In this document: positions 1-10,399 of the stretch, one piece after another
Position numbering within the stretch: the stretch's first letter is position 1
How the letters are laid out: every line of letters begins with the position of its first letter
Assembly: GCF_027595985.1 (NCBI RefSeq)
Contig: NC_073308.1
Coordinates: forward strand, 13,856,511 to 13,920,510
Direction: 5' to 3'
DNA from: Sorex araneus
Taxonomy: Eukaryota; Chordata; Mammalia; Eulipotyphla; Soricidae
Length of the DNA: 64,000 nt
Position numbers and translations under genes: made by a program
Notes under the pieces: model-generated
Seen by the model: the letters and a program-made list of their open reading frames with translations, nothing else
The model's database searches: none
What the model was told of the DNA's origin: nothing

Positions 1-15
1 AAATGTATGCAGAGG

Positions 16-182
16 TTGCTGGAGAGATAGTACGGCAGGTATGGCACTTGCCTTGAACTGGCCCGGGTTCGATCCCTAATAACCCAAATGGTTCCTTGAA
101 CCCTCTGGGGGTGATTTCTGAGTGCGGAACCAAAAGTAAACCCTGAAAACTACTGGGTATGGCCCAAAAATAAAAAACAAAG
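16..182 (+). repeat. SINE-A, diverged
   Basis: tRNA-like head (GGAGAGATAGTACGG), a B box (GGTTCGATCCC), the internal motif TGATTTCTGAGTGCGG and an A-rich tail are recognisable. It is clearly more diverged than the young copies further along. Confidence 0.8.
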
Positions 183-189
183 AGGAAAA

Positions 190-1329
190 TGAAGGGTGCA
201 CTTGCATCTTTGTAAACAGGCTTCTTAGAGCTATGGGCGGGGAGAGAGCACCAGGACATTTTGGTCAGGTGAGCATCGCTGAGAGCCACCTGCCCTGTCT
301 CTGGCTACAGAAGTCCCTGGAAATTAGATAAGAGCTGGAGGTGGAGAATGACCTAACACCTCTAATTGCAACTGGGATAATTGCTACTCAGGCAGAGTGC
401 AGCAAACTGGTCTGGGGGGAACTGGTCTGGGGGGATGGGGAGGGTGCGCTGAGCCAAGCCTTGAAGGGTGAGTTAGAGATAACTAGGTGTTTGTGAAGGT
501 GGAGAGAAAATGCAGTCCCTGGGCTGGCAATTAACTGGTGAGCCACCCAGAACCGTTCCCAGAACGTGGAGATGAGGAAAACAGCAAGGATGTGAGGAGA
601 AGGTCACTGGATTGAGGAAAACAGAAAACAACGGGCTGACTGTGGTAAGAGAAAGATGGCCAGTAGAGGCGACTGTTGCGTTTGACCTTGATGGGAATGA
701 TACGGAGCTTTTAAGTTCCCCAAATATGGATAAGTGCCAACTACGCATAAGCTCCCCAGATATAAGAATATGTGTAAATATTGACAGGAAGCAACAAACA
801 GGGATGGTCCCAGAGACAGGAGGCAGAGCAAGGAGCCCCGAAGGAAGGAAGCAGCAAGCAGCCGGCTAAGGCTCAGGCTACGGGCTTAGGGGGGAGTGGG
901 TCTGGTGGCAGGATGCAGAGAGCTCGCAAACTGTGACGAGGAAGAGGAGACTGTTCTTTGGGTGGGCTGGTGGGTGAGAAGAGTAAATGAAACCAAAGAA
1001 CTGAAGAAGACGGAAGGGTTTGTTTCAGTGATGAGCGGGGCTTGTGCTAGGAAAAACCTCTTGGAACCTCAATTTCTGTTGTGCACCCTTTCTCCACTAG
1101 GGGGCAGACCCTTCACTTCCCCAGCTCCGAGGCTGCCTTGAAGCAGACTGTAGAAGGGGTTCTTGGGGTCCAGAGATTGGAGAGGGGATAGGAGCTGAAA
1201 CCACCCAGGGGTCAATCAGACAATTTGCTGGGGGAAGGCTAGCCAGGATTCAGGTGCTAGTCCTGCCGTGCAGCTGCTTGGACTGTGTGGTCCTGGGGTC
1301 AAACCAGGGTCAGCCACATACAGAGCAAA
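190..1329. other. Intergenic stretch, no recognised feature
   Basis: No repeat family from elsewhere in the window and no exon-like homology is visible here. A small imperfect duplication (ACTGGTCTGGGGGG twice) lies at about 407-435. Short open frames of 75-91 codons exist on both strands, but none resembles a known protein. Confidence 0.5.
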
Positions 1330-1344
1330 CGTGTGTTACTCTCT

Positions 1345-1518
1345 CTCTCTTTTTTTTTTTTGGGTCACACCTGGCGATGCACAGGGGTTACTCCTGGCCC
1401 TGCACTCAGGAATTACCCCTGGCGGTGCTCAGGGGACCATATGGGATGCTGGGATTCGAACCCGGGTCGACTGCGTGCAAGGCAAACGCCCTACCCACTG
1501 TGCTATCGCTCCAGCTCC
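1345..1518 (-). repeat. SINE-A, young, with target duplication
   Basis: Full-length copy from the T-run to GCTATCGCTCCAGC. It is flanked by the direct repeat CGTGTGTTACTCTCT at about 1330-1344 and 1519-1533, so the insertion is simple and recent. Confidence 0.93.
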
Positions 1519-1764
1519 CGTGTGTTACTCTCTTGGCAACTGCCTACACAGCTTTTCTCCCACTAATCCTGGGAGGCATTACTGTGGCTCAGGGAGGGAG
1601 AAAGGAGAGGACAAAGAGGAGAGATGGTGGCGCTGACAGGAGAGCACAGTGGGCCGTGCTTCCCAGGGGGGCTGAGCAGGGTTGGGGGAGTCTGAGAGCT
1701 GCTGGTAACCCCCCGCCCCCCTGTGAAAAAAAGAATAAAAGTGGGGAAATTTCAACATTTATTT

Positions 1765-2060
1765 ATTTATTTTAAATTGTATTTTCTCCTTACACCTTAT
1801 ATAAACACTGTTTACAGTTATTCATGACGACTTGTTGCAGACATTCAATACCCAACACCAATCCCACCACCATTTGGGAATTTGCCCATGATACCAAAAG
1901 CACCAGAAGGGACTTGTCAGGCCAGCTTGGAACGCGGAGAGGAGGAAGAACGTGGAGCCATGACAGCCTGGGTTGCTGTTTTCAGTGGGCTTGGGAGAGA
2001 AAAGTGCATCTAGTCGGGATTCCAATGATGCTGGGAAGAAGAGGCTGTTTGCAATAAGCA
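1765..2060 (-). repeat. Older retroposon 3' end
   Basis: Starts with a (TTTA)n tail and reads, on the minus strand, as a 3' end with GGTGGTGGGATTGG and ACTGTAAACAGTG. The same 3' end is seen near 14.1, 23.4, 51.9 and 55.4 kb. The class is uncertain. The layout suggests an L1-mobilised element, and the 5' limit is not sharp. Confidence 0.55.
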
Positions 2061-2115
2061 GGTAATTTGCAATAAGCAGCCCCTGCCAAGGGAAAACCTT
2101 AAAAAGAGCTTCTTT

Positions 2116-2283
2116 GGGACTGGAGTGATAGCACAGCGGGTAGGGCTTTGCACGCGGCCGACCCGAGTTCAAATCCCAGCATCCCATATGGTCCTCCCAG
2201 CACCACCAGGAGTGATTCCTGAGTGCAGAGCCAGGAGTAACCCCTGAGTATCACCGGGTGTGGCCCAAAAGAGAAAAAGAAAT
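2116..2283 (+). repeat. SINE-A
   Basis: Full-length head (GGGACTGGAGTGATAGCAC) to an A-rich tail. A few bases are missing between the A box and CACGCGG. Confidence 0.9.
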
Positions 2284-2515
2284 GTGGGCATATTTGGGTG
2301 GTATAAGGGTTGGGGATGGCTTGTGGAGCAGAGGCAGGGAGGACCCCCTCCCCAGGTGGCAGGGCCCATGATGATGGCACAGACACAGGGTTGGCAGGAG
2401 GGGTTCTGCGGGAGGTGTCCAAGAAATGACCAGCACCCAGAGTGATGCCAGGGTGTAAGACAGCCACCTGTGACAACCCCAGGGACCTGTCCAGACACAG
2501 GGCTGTGAGTTTGTG

Positions 2516-2640
2516 CCTTCTCCGGGTTCCATTCCCAGCATCCTATATGGTCCCCCGAGCACCGCCAGGAGTAATTCCTGAGTGCATGAGCCAGGAGAAA
2601 CCCCTGTGCATCGCCGGGTGTGACCCAAAAGAAAAAAAAA
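2516..2640 (+). repeat. SINE-A, 5'-truncated
   Basis: Begins at the B box (CCGGGTTCCATTCCC) and runs to the A-tail. The A-box half is missing. Confidence 0.85.
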
Positions 2641-2649
2641 GCTTATTTT

Positions 2650-2876
2650 ATTTTCTTTTTAATTTTTTCTTTTTTTTAATTGAATCATCACGAGAGACAC
2701 AGTTTCAAAGTTGTTCATGATTGGGTTTCAGTTATACAATGTTCCAATATCCGTCCTTCCACCTGTGTCCCCAATTTCCCCCTAGCCCCGCCCCCTCCCA
2801 CCCTACTTCTATGCATCTATGACAGGCACTTTTCCTCTCTCTCTCTCTCTCTCTCTCTGAGCTTCTTTTTTTTTTG
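2650..2876 (-). repeat. L1-type 3' end, old, with CT tract
   Basis: T-run followed by TTGAATCATCACGAGAGAC, the reverse of a 3' end that reads GTGATTCAATT then poly(A). The element's own polypyrimidine tract has grown into a (CT)n microsatellite at about 2835-2858. Confidence 0.7.
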
Positions 2877-2889
2877 AAGTAAATAGATT

Positions 2890-4020
2890 TTTTAAATTTT
2901 TTTTTATTGAATCACCATGTGGAAAGTTACAAAGTTCTCAGGCTTATGTCTCAGTTATACAATATTCAATCAGCCATCCCTTCACCAGTGCCCATATTCC
3001 ACCACCAAAAACCCCAGTCTACCTCCTGACCCCGCCCCCCACCCCCAACTGCATAACTGATTAATTTCACTTCATTTTCTCTTTACCTTGATTACATTCC
3101 ATATTTCAACACAAAACTCACTATTGTTGTTGGAGTTTCCCCCCAAGAAAGACAGCTCTACTACCAAGGAAGCATTTGATAATTAGTTTTCCATTGCTGA
3201 GAATGAGGAGATATGTAGCCCCACTCCTCCAAGTACATAACTCTTTTTTTTCCCTTTTTCCTTTTCCTTTTTTTTTTTTCCTCATCCCCCTTCCCGCACC
3301 ATGACATAGTATGGTGAATGCCACGCCTCGTTTCTCCCCAAAAATGGGAAACAACCGGGAAAGAGGAATATTTCCTCTTCTCAGCTGGCGTGGGGCTGTT
3401 GCTTAGTTCACAGTCCAGAGAAATGGCTGCTACTTTGATTATCTTCAATATTTCAAAAAAACTCACTGTTATTATTTGGAGTTTCCCCCCCCAAGTTAGA
3501 CCTGCTAAAAAGGAACCGTTTCACATTGCTGACAATTAAGAGATGTTAAGGTTTTAAATTTCTGTATAAAGTCCAGGGAAAATTCTGCCAGAAATTGCAT
3601 AGCCCATCTCACAGTCCCAGTGCATTGCTGTAAGAAGCTGTGCTGGATGCCCAAATGTGTTAGGTCTCTGGAATCAAAGTCTTTAGGCGCAGAGGGTCGT
3701 TTTGCTCTCAGCAGCTCCGGATTTATCTGGGCCGAGGGCGTGCTGGTTATACCCACTTCCCATGATTCCCTAGGAGCCTCAAGTGTAAAAACCGTATACC
3801 TCTGGGTTAGGAGTCTTAGAAGATGGCTCCTGCCAAGTGGATGTTGCTGCTGCCACCATTTTCCATGCAGAAAGACAGGGTGGAGAGGAAAGATCCATCC
3901 CTGGGCAGCACGAAGTTGTAGCCCAGCGCACAGTCCCAGTGCATTGCTGTAAGAAGCTGCGCTGGATGCCCAAATGTGTTAGGTCTCTGGAATCAAAGTC
4001 TTTAGGCGCAGAGGGTCATG
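2890..4020 (-). repeat. L1-type retroposon with internal duplication
   Basis: The 3' end (T-run, then TTGAATCACCATGTGG) matches the 3' end of the L1 at 28.0 kb. Near-direct repeats AGTAAATAGATTTT (about 2878) and GGTAAATAGATTTT (about 4023) flank it and look like a target duplication. About 105 bp occur twice inside it (3602-3707 and 3915-4018). No ORF2 sequence is seen in the rest of the body. Confidence 0.7.
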
Positions 4021-4284
4021 AGGTAAATAGATTTTATTTAGAGGTTTCTGAGGGAAGGAGGAAGGGATAAGTGGGAGAGAGAATAGTAAAAATAATGTGC
4101 TCAAGAGAGAACGCGGGCTTCTCCAAGGGTGGAGGAAGCCCCTACACATAACCGAGCTTTAGACACAAAAGTATGAAAGCATGAAAGTACACGCCTCAAG
4201 AGGGGAGATGCGGGTGACACATGTGCTCAGCCACGTGGGCGAAAGCAGCACATGGGCTCAGGCCGCATATGCGCTCTCTGAGCT
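4021..4284 (+). repeat. Repeat family E (three copies in window)
   Basis: Contains AGAGAGAACGCGGGCTTCTC and GACACATGTGCTCAGCCA. The second half recurs inverted at about 63850-64000, and the AGAGAACTCGGGTTCTCC part recurs at about 53100-53160. The family is not recognised; an LTR or a retroposon body are both possible. Confidence 0.55.
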
Positions 4285-4461
4285 TCTTTTTTTTTGGCTT
4301 TTTGGGTCACACCCAGAGATGCTCAGGGCTTAGTCCTGGCTCTGCACTCAGGAATCACTTCTGGTGGTGCTTAGGGGGACCATATGGGATGTCAGGGGTT
4401 GAACCTGGGTTGACCGAGTGCAAGGCAAACACCCTCCCCGCTGTGCTATCGCTCTGGCCCC
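4285..4461 (-). repeat. SINE-A
   Basis: Full-length, with TCTCTGAGCTTCTT on the left and TCTCTGAGGTTCTT on the right as an imperfect target duplication. Confidence 0.9.
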
Positions 4462-4492
4462 ATCTCTGAGGTTCTTTTAAAGTATATCTTAT

Positions 4493-4695
4493 GGGGGCTT
4501 GAGTGAGAGATATTATAGCCACTAAGGAACTTGCCTTGCACACTGCTGACCTGGGTTCAATCCCTAGTACTCCATGTGATCCCCTGAGACCTGAGACCTG
4601 TCAGGAATAATCCCTGAACACAGGAACACAGAGGCAGGAATAAGCCCTGAGCACCTCTGTGTGTGGCTCCCGAACAAGCAAAAAAAAAAAAAACC
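4493..4695 (+). repeat. SINE-A, old and longer
   Basis: Head and B box are recognisable. The middle carries a small repeat (GAGACCTGAGACCTG) that makes this copy longer than usual. Confidence 0.75.
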
Positions 4696-4719
4696 ACTAA
4701 CAAAAAATGTACCTTGTGG

Positions 4720-4894
4720 GGGGCTGGAGTGATAGCACAGTGGGTAGGGTGTTTGCCTTGCATGCGGCCTACCCAGGTTTGATTCCCAACATCCCATATG
4801 GTCCCCTGAGCACCGCCAGGAGTAATTCCTGAGTGTATGAGCCAGGAGTAACCCCTGAGCATCGCCAGGTGTGACCCAAAAACAAAAACAAAAA
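4720..4894 (+). repeat. SINE-A with perfect target duplication
   Basis: Flanked by AATGTACCTTGTGG at 4706-4719 and again at 4895-4908. Confidence 0.95.
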
Positions 4895-4908
4895 AATGTA
4901 CCTTGTGG

Positions 4909-5072
4909 AAAGATAAAGTACAACAGGTAAGGTGCTTGCTTTGCTTGCACTGACCTGCTTTGACCCCCACCACTGCATATAGTCCCCCAAGACCACCTCC
5001 AGGAGTGATCTCTGAGCAAAGAGCCAGGAGGAGCCCGAGCCCAGCCAGCTATGGTCCAGTCCACCCTACCCA
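4909..5072 (+). repeat. SINE-A, old
   Basis: Degraded A box (TACAACAGG) and the internal motif AGGAGTGATCTCTGAGC identify it. It ends without a clear A-tail. Confidence 0.6.
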
Positions 5073-5126
5073 CAAAAGTATCCCTGTGGGAAATGTGTCG
5101 ATTAGAAAAATTTGCAGATGTACAGT

Positions 5127-5280
5127 TTGGGGGCCAATGCAGCAGGGAAGGCATTTGCCTTGCATGTGGCTAACCAGGTTTGATTTCAGGCACTGCAAGC
5201 AATTCCAAGAGTTTTCCCTGAGCACAAAGCCAGGAGTAAGCCCTGAGCTCTACTCGGTATGGCTGGAAAGAAAGTAAAAA
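5127..5280 (+). repeat. SINE-A, old, with a tail grown into GAAA repeats
   Basis: Head to tail with many substitutions (CATTTGCCTTGCATGTGGC is the clearest part). Its A-rich tail leads straight into the GAAA microsatellite. Confidence 0.75.
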
Positions 5281-5281
5281 A

Positions 5282-5367
<86 letters not shown>

Positions 5368-5450
5368 AGTGGAGGGAGGAAGGGAGGGATAGAGAAAGAA
5401 AGAAAGCAAGAGAAAGAGAGTGAGATAGAGAAAGAGAGAAAGAAAGAAGT
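5281..5450 (+). repeat. (GAAA)n microsatellite
   Basis: About 90 bp of near-pure GAAA, then interrupted purine repeats. It is likely polymorphic. Confidence 0.97.
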
Positions 5451-5521
5451 ACAACTTTGTCCCAGTTTATTTCTGCACTTTACAGATGCATTTTGGAAAA
5501 GCACATAAAATTTCTTTATAG

Positions 5522-5702
5522 GGGGGGCTGGAGCGATAGCACAGCGGGTAGGGCGTTTGCCTTGCACGCGGCCAACCCGGGTTCGAATCCCAGCATCCCA
5601 TATGGTCCCCTGAGCACCGCCAGGGGTAATTCCTGAGTGCAGAGCCAGGAGTAACCCCTGTGCATCGCCAGGTGTGACCCAAAAAGCAAAAAAAAAAAAA
5701 AA
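5522..5702 (+). repeat. SINE-A, young, near consensus
   Basis: Intact A and B boxes and a 17-19 bp A-tail. AAATTTCTTTATAG flanks it at 5508-5521 and 5703-5716. Confidence 0.97.
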
Positions 5703-6009
5703 AAATTTCTTTATAGGGAAAAGCACAAAAATTACACAAAAGTGATGAAGAGAAATAAAATAATGGCATTTATGCCAATTGCATAATAGAAATAGTAATA
5801 TCTTAATGTCCTTAAATTTGCAGCAAAATATCAAGAGCAAAGTATAAAAGGGGTCTATCAACAAACTCATTTCACAACTGAAAAAAGACAGTATTTGTAA
5901 ATCCTCTGCTCTAAAAATGGCTTCAGGAGATTGCACTAGACTGTTGGGTAGCCAGAACCAGGAAGAGAGAGAAGTTTCCTGTAAAATTAGGAAGAGGATT
6001 TTTTGTTTG

Positions 6010-6192
6010 TTTGTTTTTTGTTTTTTTGCTTTTTGGGTCATACCTGGCGATGCACAGGGGTCACTCCTGGCTCTGCACTCAGGAATCAACCCTGGCGGTG
6101 CTCAGGGAACCATATGGGATGCTGCGAATCAAACCTGGGTTGTCAGGCATGCAAGGCAAACGCCTTACCCACTATGCTATCACTCCAGCCCC
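6010..6192 (-). repeat. SINE-A
   Basis: Full-length. The flanks AGGAAGAGGATTTT and CGGAAGAGGTTTTT form an imperfect target duplication. Confidence 0.93.
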
Positions 6193-6204
6193 GGAAGAGG
6201 TTTT

Positions 6205-6948
6205 TTTTTTAATGTAGTAGGAGTACTGCTCTTTATTCAGCCATTGATTATGTTGACTGAATTGGGCATGAACTCCACATCACTTTTTTTTTAATTTAAA
6301 AGTTTTTAATTGAGTATCCATGAGATAGACCATTACAAAACTGTTCATAATTGGATTTCAGTCATACAATGATCCAGCACCCATTCCCCCACCAGTGTAC
6401 ATTTCCCACCACCAACGTCTCCTGTCTTCCCACCAACCATCCCCCAACCCCCCACTCCCCATCCCCAGCTTCCCTCTGTGGGAGGCACTTTCCTTCTTGC
6501 TCTCTCTCTCCTTTCCTTTTGTGCATCATGGTTTGCAATACAGGTGCTAAGAGGTCATGGTGTATGTTCAGGGCATTCAGTATTTTTATCGGGTAAAGCT
6601 GGAGTAGCTTTTCAATTGGGTGGCAGCTTTGAGGTGTGAATGTGACTTCTGGTGTTTCCGGAAGTTCAGGGAGCTGGGGGGAAGGTAGCCCATGCTGACC
6701 ACAAGAAAGCCTGGAGTTTTCAGTCACAAAACCCACAGACCTGAATTTTCAGCAGATTATATCTTGGTGAGGTCCGTCCTGAGACGATGGAATCAGGCCG
6801 GCCGTATGGCAGTGATTTTGGATGATGGAAGCAACTGGCTGCTGGGGCCTCTGCTTGGGTGGGCCTCAGGCCATCCCCCACACCCCAGATTTGCCCTGGT
6901 CTGTTCAGTCACGCACGCACTGAGATTAATTGCTTCTTCTTCTTCTTC
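6205..6948 (-). repeat. Composite retroposon, 5'-truncated copy
   Basis: Carries the shared 3' extension (about 6218-6285, with TTTATTCAGCCATTGATTA and GGGCATGAACTCCACATCAC). An internal T-run and the L1-like 3' end follow, then about 450 bp of body shared with the copies at 10.4 and 41.6 kb (for example CAGATTATATCTTGGTGAGG). It is older than those two. Confidence 0.75.
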
Positions 6949-7127
6949 TTTTTTTTTTTTTTTTGCTTTTTGGGTCACACCCAGCGATGCTCAGGGGTTA
7001 CTCCTGGCTTTGCACTCAGGAATTACTCCTGGAGGTGCTTGGGGGACCATATGGGATGCCGGGGATTGAACCCGGGTCAGCAGTGTGCAAGGCAAATGCC
7101 CTACCCACTGTGCTATCGCTCCAGCTC
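6949..7127 (-). repeat. SINE-A
   Basis: Full-length copy with a long T-run at 6949-6964, inserted at the 5' end of the retroposon just before it. Confidence 0.93.
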
Positions 7128-7183
7128 CTTAACTGCTCCTTTTGAGGAAGAGGATTTAAAAAAAAATTAGGAAGCATGTGAAT

Positions 7184-7430
7184 GTGGGGTCTGGACAGTA
7201 CAGGGATTAAGGCACTTTCATTGCACAAAACTAATCTGGGTTCATTCTTCCACATAGCATATGGTCTCCCAGCACCAAGAGGGGTGACCCCTGACCACAG
7301 AGCCAGCAATAACCCCCATACACCGCTGATGTGGTCTCCCAAACCAAAAATAAATAAAGAAAAGACAGTTAAGGAGAGGGAGTCAGAGCCATAGTACAGT
7401 GGGCAGGGCATTTGCCTTGCATGTGGCCTT
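7184..7430 (+). repeat. Two decayed SINE-A pieces
   Basis: An old full-length copy (7184-7362) is followed by a head-only fragment at 7378-7430 (ATAGTACAGTGGGCAGGGC). A further short head-like trace lies near 7700-7760. Confidence 0.6.
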
Positions 7431-8024
7431 CCCCAAGAGCTGGGGGGAAAGGCAGTTGGGATAGAGAAGGGACCTCTATGGCAAAGATAGTTGGAAACGA
7501 TCACTCTGGATAAGAACTGCGTGCTGAAAATAGGTAAAGGAACAAGCATGATAACCTCCCAGTATCGGTATTGCCCAAAATCCAAAAATAAATAGAAGAA
7601 ACAAAACATACCTACCAAATAGAAATATATATATAAAAAAAGTGACAAAACAAAGCAAATACAGTACTAGTTGTGAGGGGCTGAGGAGCAAGGGGACAGA
7701 CTGAATTAGAAGTGATAGTACAGTGTATACGGCATTTTTCTTGCAAGCAGATAACCAGGTCTGCCCAAGAGCTGGCACAGATGCCAGCCCCAGCCCCTGG
7801 GGTGCAGCACTGTGCTGCAGGAAGGAGAGACTTGGGACCCAGTGGCTTATGCTGCTCACAACGGGCCAGAGCCAGACGGAGCTCTTCTGAGTGATGACTC
7901 ACAGAAGCAGCAGCTCCAAGGGCTGAGTGCAGGCTTTGTGTGTGGGGGGACCAGGTTCCTTCCCTGAATACCCCTAGACTGCAAAGTATGGCTCGAACCC
8001 TGCTCGCCCACAGATCAGAGTTAG

Positions 8025-8300
8025 GGAAATCGCTAGCACATGTCTAGAATGTGTGAGGCTCTGAGTTAGATCCTAGCACCACATGACTCCCTGAACATCC
8101 TTAAGTGTAGCCCTGGTGGCCCCTGAGTGCCACAGGTCTGGTCCCTGTTCATTTATTTGGTCTTTTTCAGCCACGCCCAGCAGTATTCAGGGACTATCCC
8201 AGTTCTCAATGTTCTCAGTGGTACGTTGGGAGATCATGAGATGCTGGGGATTGATGCTGGGCCTCCTGCATGCAAAAGCATGCATTCATCCCCATTGAAC
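8025..8300. repeat. Very old SINE-A traces, both orientations
   Basis: About 8025-8145 resembles a forward copy and about 8155-8285 a reverse copy (CCACGCCCAGCAGTATTCAG). Both are near the limit of recognition. Confidence 0.4.
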
Positions 8301-8334
8301 TTTCTCTGACCTGCCTCTATTTAAAAAAAAATAT

Positions 8335-8610
8335 GGAGCCATATATACCTCTCAGAGAGTCCAGCAAGCTACTGAGAGTATCCCACCTGCATGTGCAGAG
8401 CCTGGCAAGTTACCCGTGGCGTATTCGATATGCCAAAAACAGTAACGATAGGTCTCATTCCCCTGATCCTGAAAGAGCCGCCAATCGTTGGGAAAGATGA
8501 GTAAGGAGAGGTTGCTAAAAATCTCAGGGCTGGGAGGAATAGAGACATTACTGGTGCCCATTCGAGTAAATCGATGAACAATGGGATGACAGTGATACAG
8601 TGATCCGTAT
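8335..8610 (+). repeat. SINE-B, long variant, 5'-truncated
   Basis: Contains AGAGCCTGGCAAGTTACC, GATATGCCAAAAACAG and GGGATGACAGTGATACAGTG. About 80 bp (roughly 8455-8540) sit between the AACAGTAAC block and the ACATTACTGGTGCCC block, where the other copies have only about 20 bp. Confidence 0.85.
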
Positions 8611-8629
8611 AGTAAACCATAATATCCAA

Positions 8630-8945
<316 letters not shown>

Positions 8946-9075
8946 AATTAGACGGCTTCCTCTTCTGCCTTGTTCTCCCTTGAACATGTCTGTGAATTAT
9001 TTGTCTCTTTGTTTCTCTGCTTTCTCCACTCTGGTGAAACCAGTGTTCTCTCCATTCTCTCTCTCTTCAGCACTT

Positions 9076-9086
9076 CCTTTCTCCCT

Positions 9087-9127
<41 letters not shown>

Positions 9128-9133
9128 TCTCTC
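9076..9133 (+). repeat. (CT)n / (CCCT)n tract
   Basis: Low-complexity pyrimidine tract next to a SINE insertion site. Confidence 0.9.
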
Positions 9134-9153
9134 CTCACATCTAAGCAAGTTTT

Positions 9154-9325
9154 TTTGTTTGTTTTTTGGGTCACACCCGGTGTTGCACAGGGGTTACTCC
9201 TGACTCTGCACTCAGGAATTACTCCTGGTGGTGCTCAGGGGACCATAATGGGATGCTGGGAATTGAACCCAGGTCGGCCGTGTGCAAGGCAAATGCCCTA
9301 CCAGCTGTGCTATTGCTCCAGCCCC
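9154..9325 (-). repeat. SINE-A with 16-bp target duplication
   Basis: CATCTAAGCAAGTTTT flanks it perfectly at 9138-9153 and 9326-9341. Confidence 0.97.
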
Positions 9326-9367
9326 CATCTAAGCAAGTTTTAATGAGAAATTATACCCAGCTACTCT

Positions 9368-9535
9368 GGGGCTGGAGAGGTACAGAAAGTGGGGTGCTTT
9401 TTTTGTACGCAGTCCACCTGGTTCAATCTCCAGCATCACACATGGTTCCCCAAGGACCATCAGGAGTTTTTCCTGAGTGCAGAGCCAGGAGTAGCCCCTG
9501 AGCATCACCAAGTGTGACCAAAACCCTTACCGCAA
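9368..9535 (+). repeat. SINE-A, diverged
   Basis: Head (GGGGCTGGAGAGGTACAG) through TGCAGAGCCAGGAGTAGCCC. The A-box region is damaged. Confidence 0.8.
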
Positions 9536-9621
9536 ATACCAAAACCCAAAAAGCTATCTTGGTTTAGCCCCCTGCACCCTCAAAATAAGGAAGATGAAGC
9601 TTCAGGGGTCTTTCTTGTGTG

Positions 9622-9755
9622 CTGCAGGGTCACACCTGGCTGCTCTCAGGAATCACTTCGGCAGGGCTCAAGGACCCATGTGGGGTGCCAGGGTCCAACC
9701 CAGGTTGTCCGGGTATCTCAGACAAGCGTTCTTCCCACTGCACTGTCTTTTGGGT
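9622..9755 (-). repeat. SINE-A, old
   Basis: GGGTCACACCTGGCTGCTCTC to CCACTGCACTGTC, heavily substituted. Confidence 0.6.
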
Positions 9756-10171
9756 ACTGAGCTTTGAGGATCTTGAAGTGATCTGAGATTCAACCTTACA
9801 ATTTTGCAGGTGAATTTCTGATTTTGTCTCATGTAAGTTGGTCTATTAAATGCTGAAGCTTGCTCTGATTGTGGGCTGTCCAGCTAAGAGACTGTTTCTC
9901 ACCACAGAGCGTGACAAACAGCAGGACTTCAGGATTAAATCAGACTGTCAGTGTATCATGGAAATCACAATGGAAAAGAATCCCTCAGGCAGAGACAGCT
10001 CAGGCTGGGGGGCCTATCCCAGCCCTCTCCACGTGGGACTGCCAAGCACAGAGTAGCCCCTGAGGTCCACTTGGTGTGGTCCAAAAGAAAAAAATAAAAT
10101 AAAAAGGACCCTGGTTTGGATTTTAGACTAATTAATGGGTATCATTGTTTTTGAAAATTTATATAATTATT

Positions 10172-10353
10172 TGCTGGAGCAATAGTACAGCGGGTAGGGC
10201 GTTTGCCTTGCATGCGGCCGACCCGGGTTCGATTCCCAGCATCCCATATGGTCCTCTGAGCACCGCCAGGGGTAATTCCTGAGTGCAGAGCCAGGAGTAA
10301 CCCCTGTGCATTGACAGATGTGACCCAAAAAGCAAAAAAAAGAAAAAAGAAAA
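10172..10353 (+). repeat. SINE-A, young
   Basis: Intact A and B boxes. AAAATTTATATAATTATTT on the left and AAAATTTATAGAATTATTT on the right are a near-perfect target duplication. Confidence 0.95.
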
Positions 10354-10399
10354 AGAAAATTTATAGAATTATTTTTAATTCTTTTTTTTTTGCTTTCCT

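Noticed and set aside
5522..5600. tRNA genes at SINE heads
   Set aside because: The Pol III boxes are present, but no tRNA fold or 3' end follows; the sequence continues into the SINE body and A-tail.
5250..6089. Long open frame (279 codons, minus strand) and many similar frames with [24 protein letters not shown] text
   Set aside because: These are translations of SINE-A copies and of the GAAA microsatellite. The same peptide recurs across dozens of copies in all frames.
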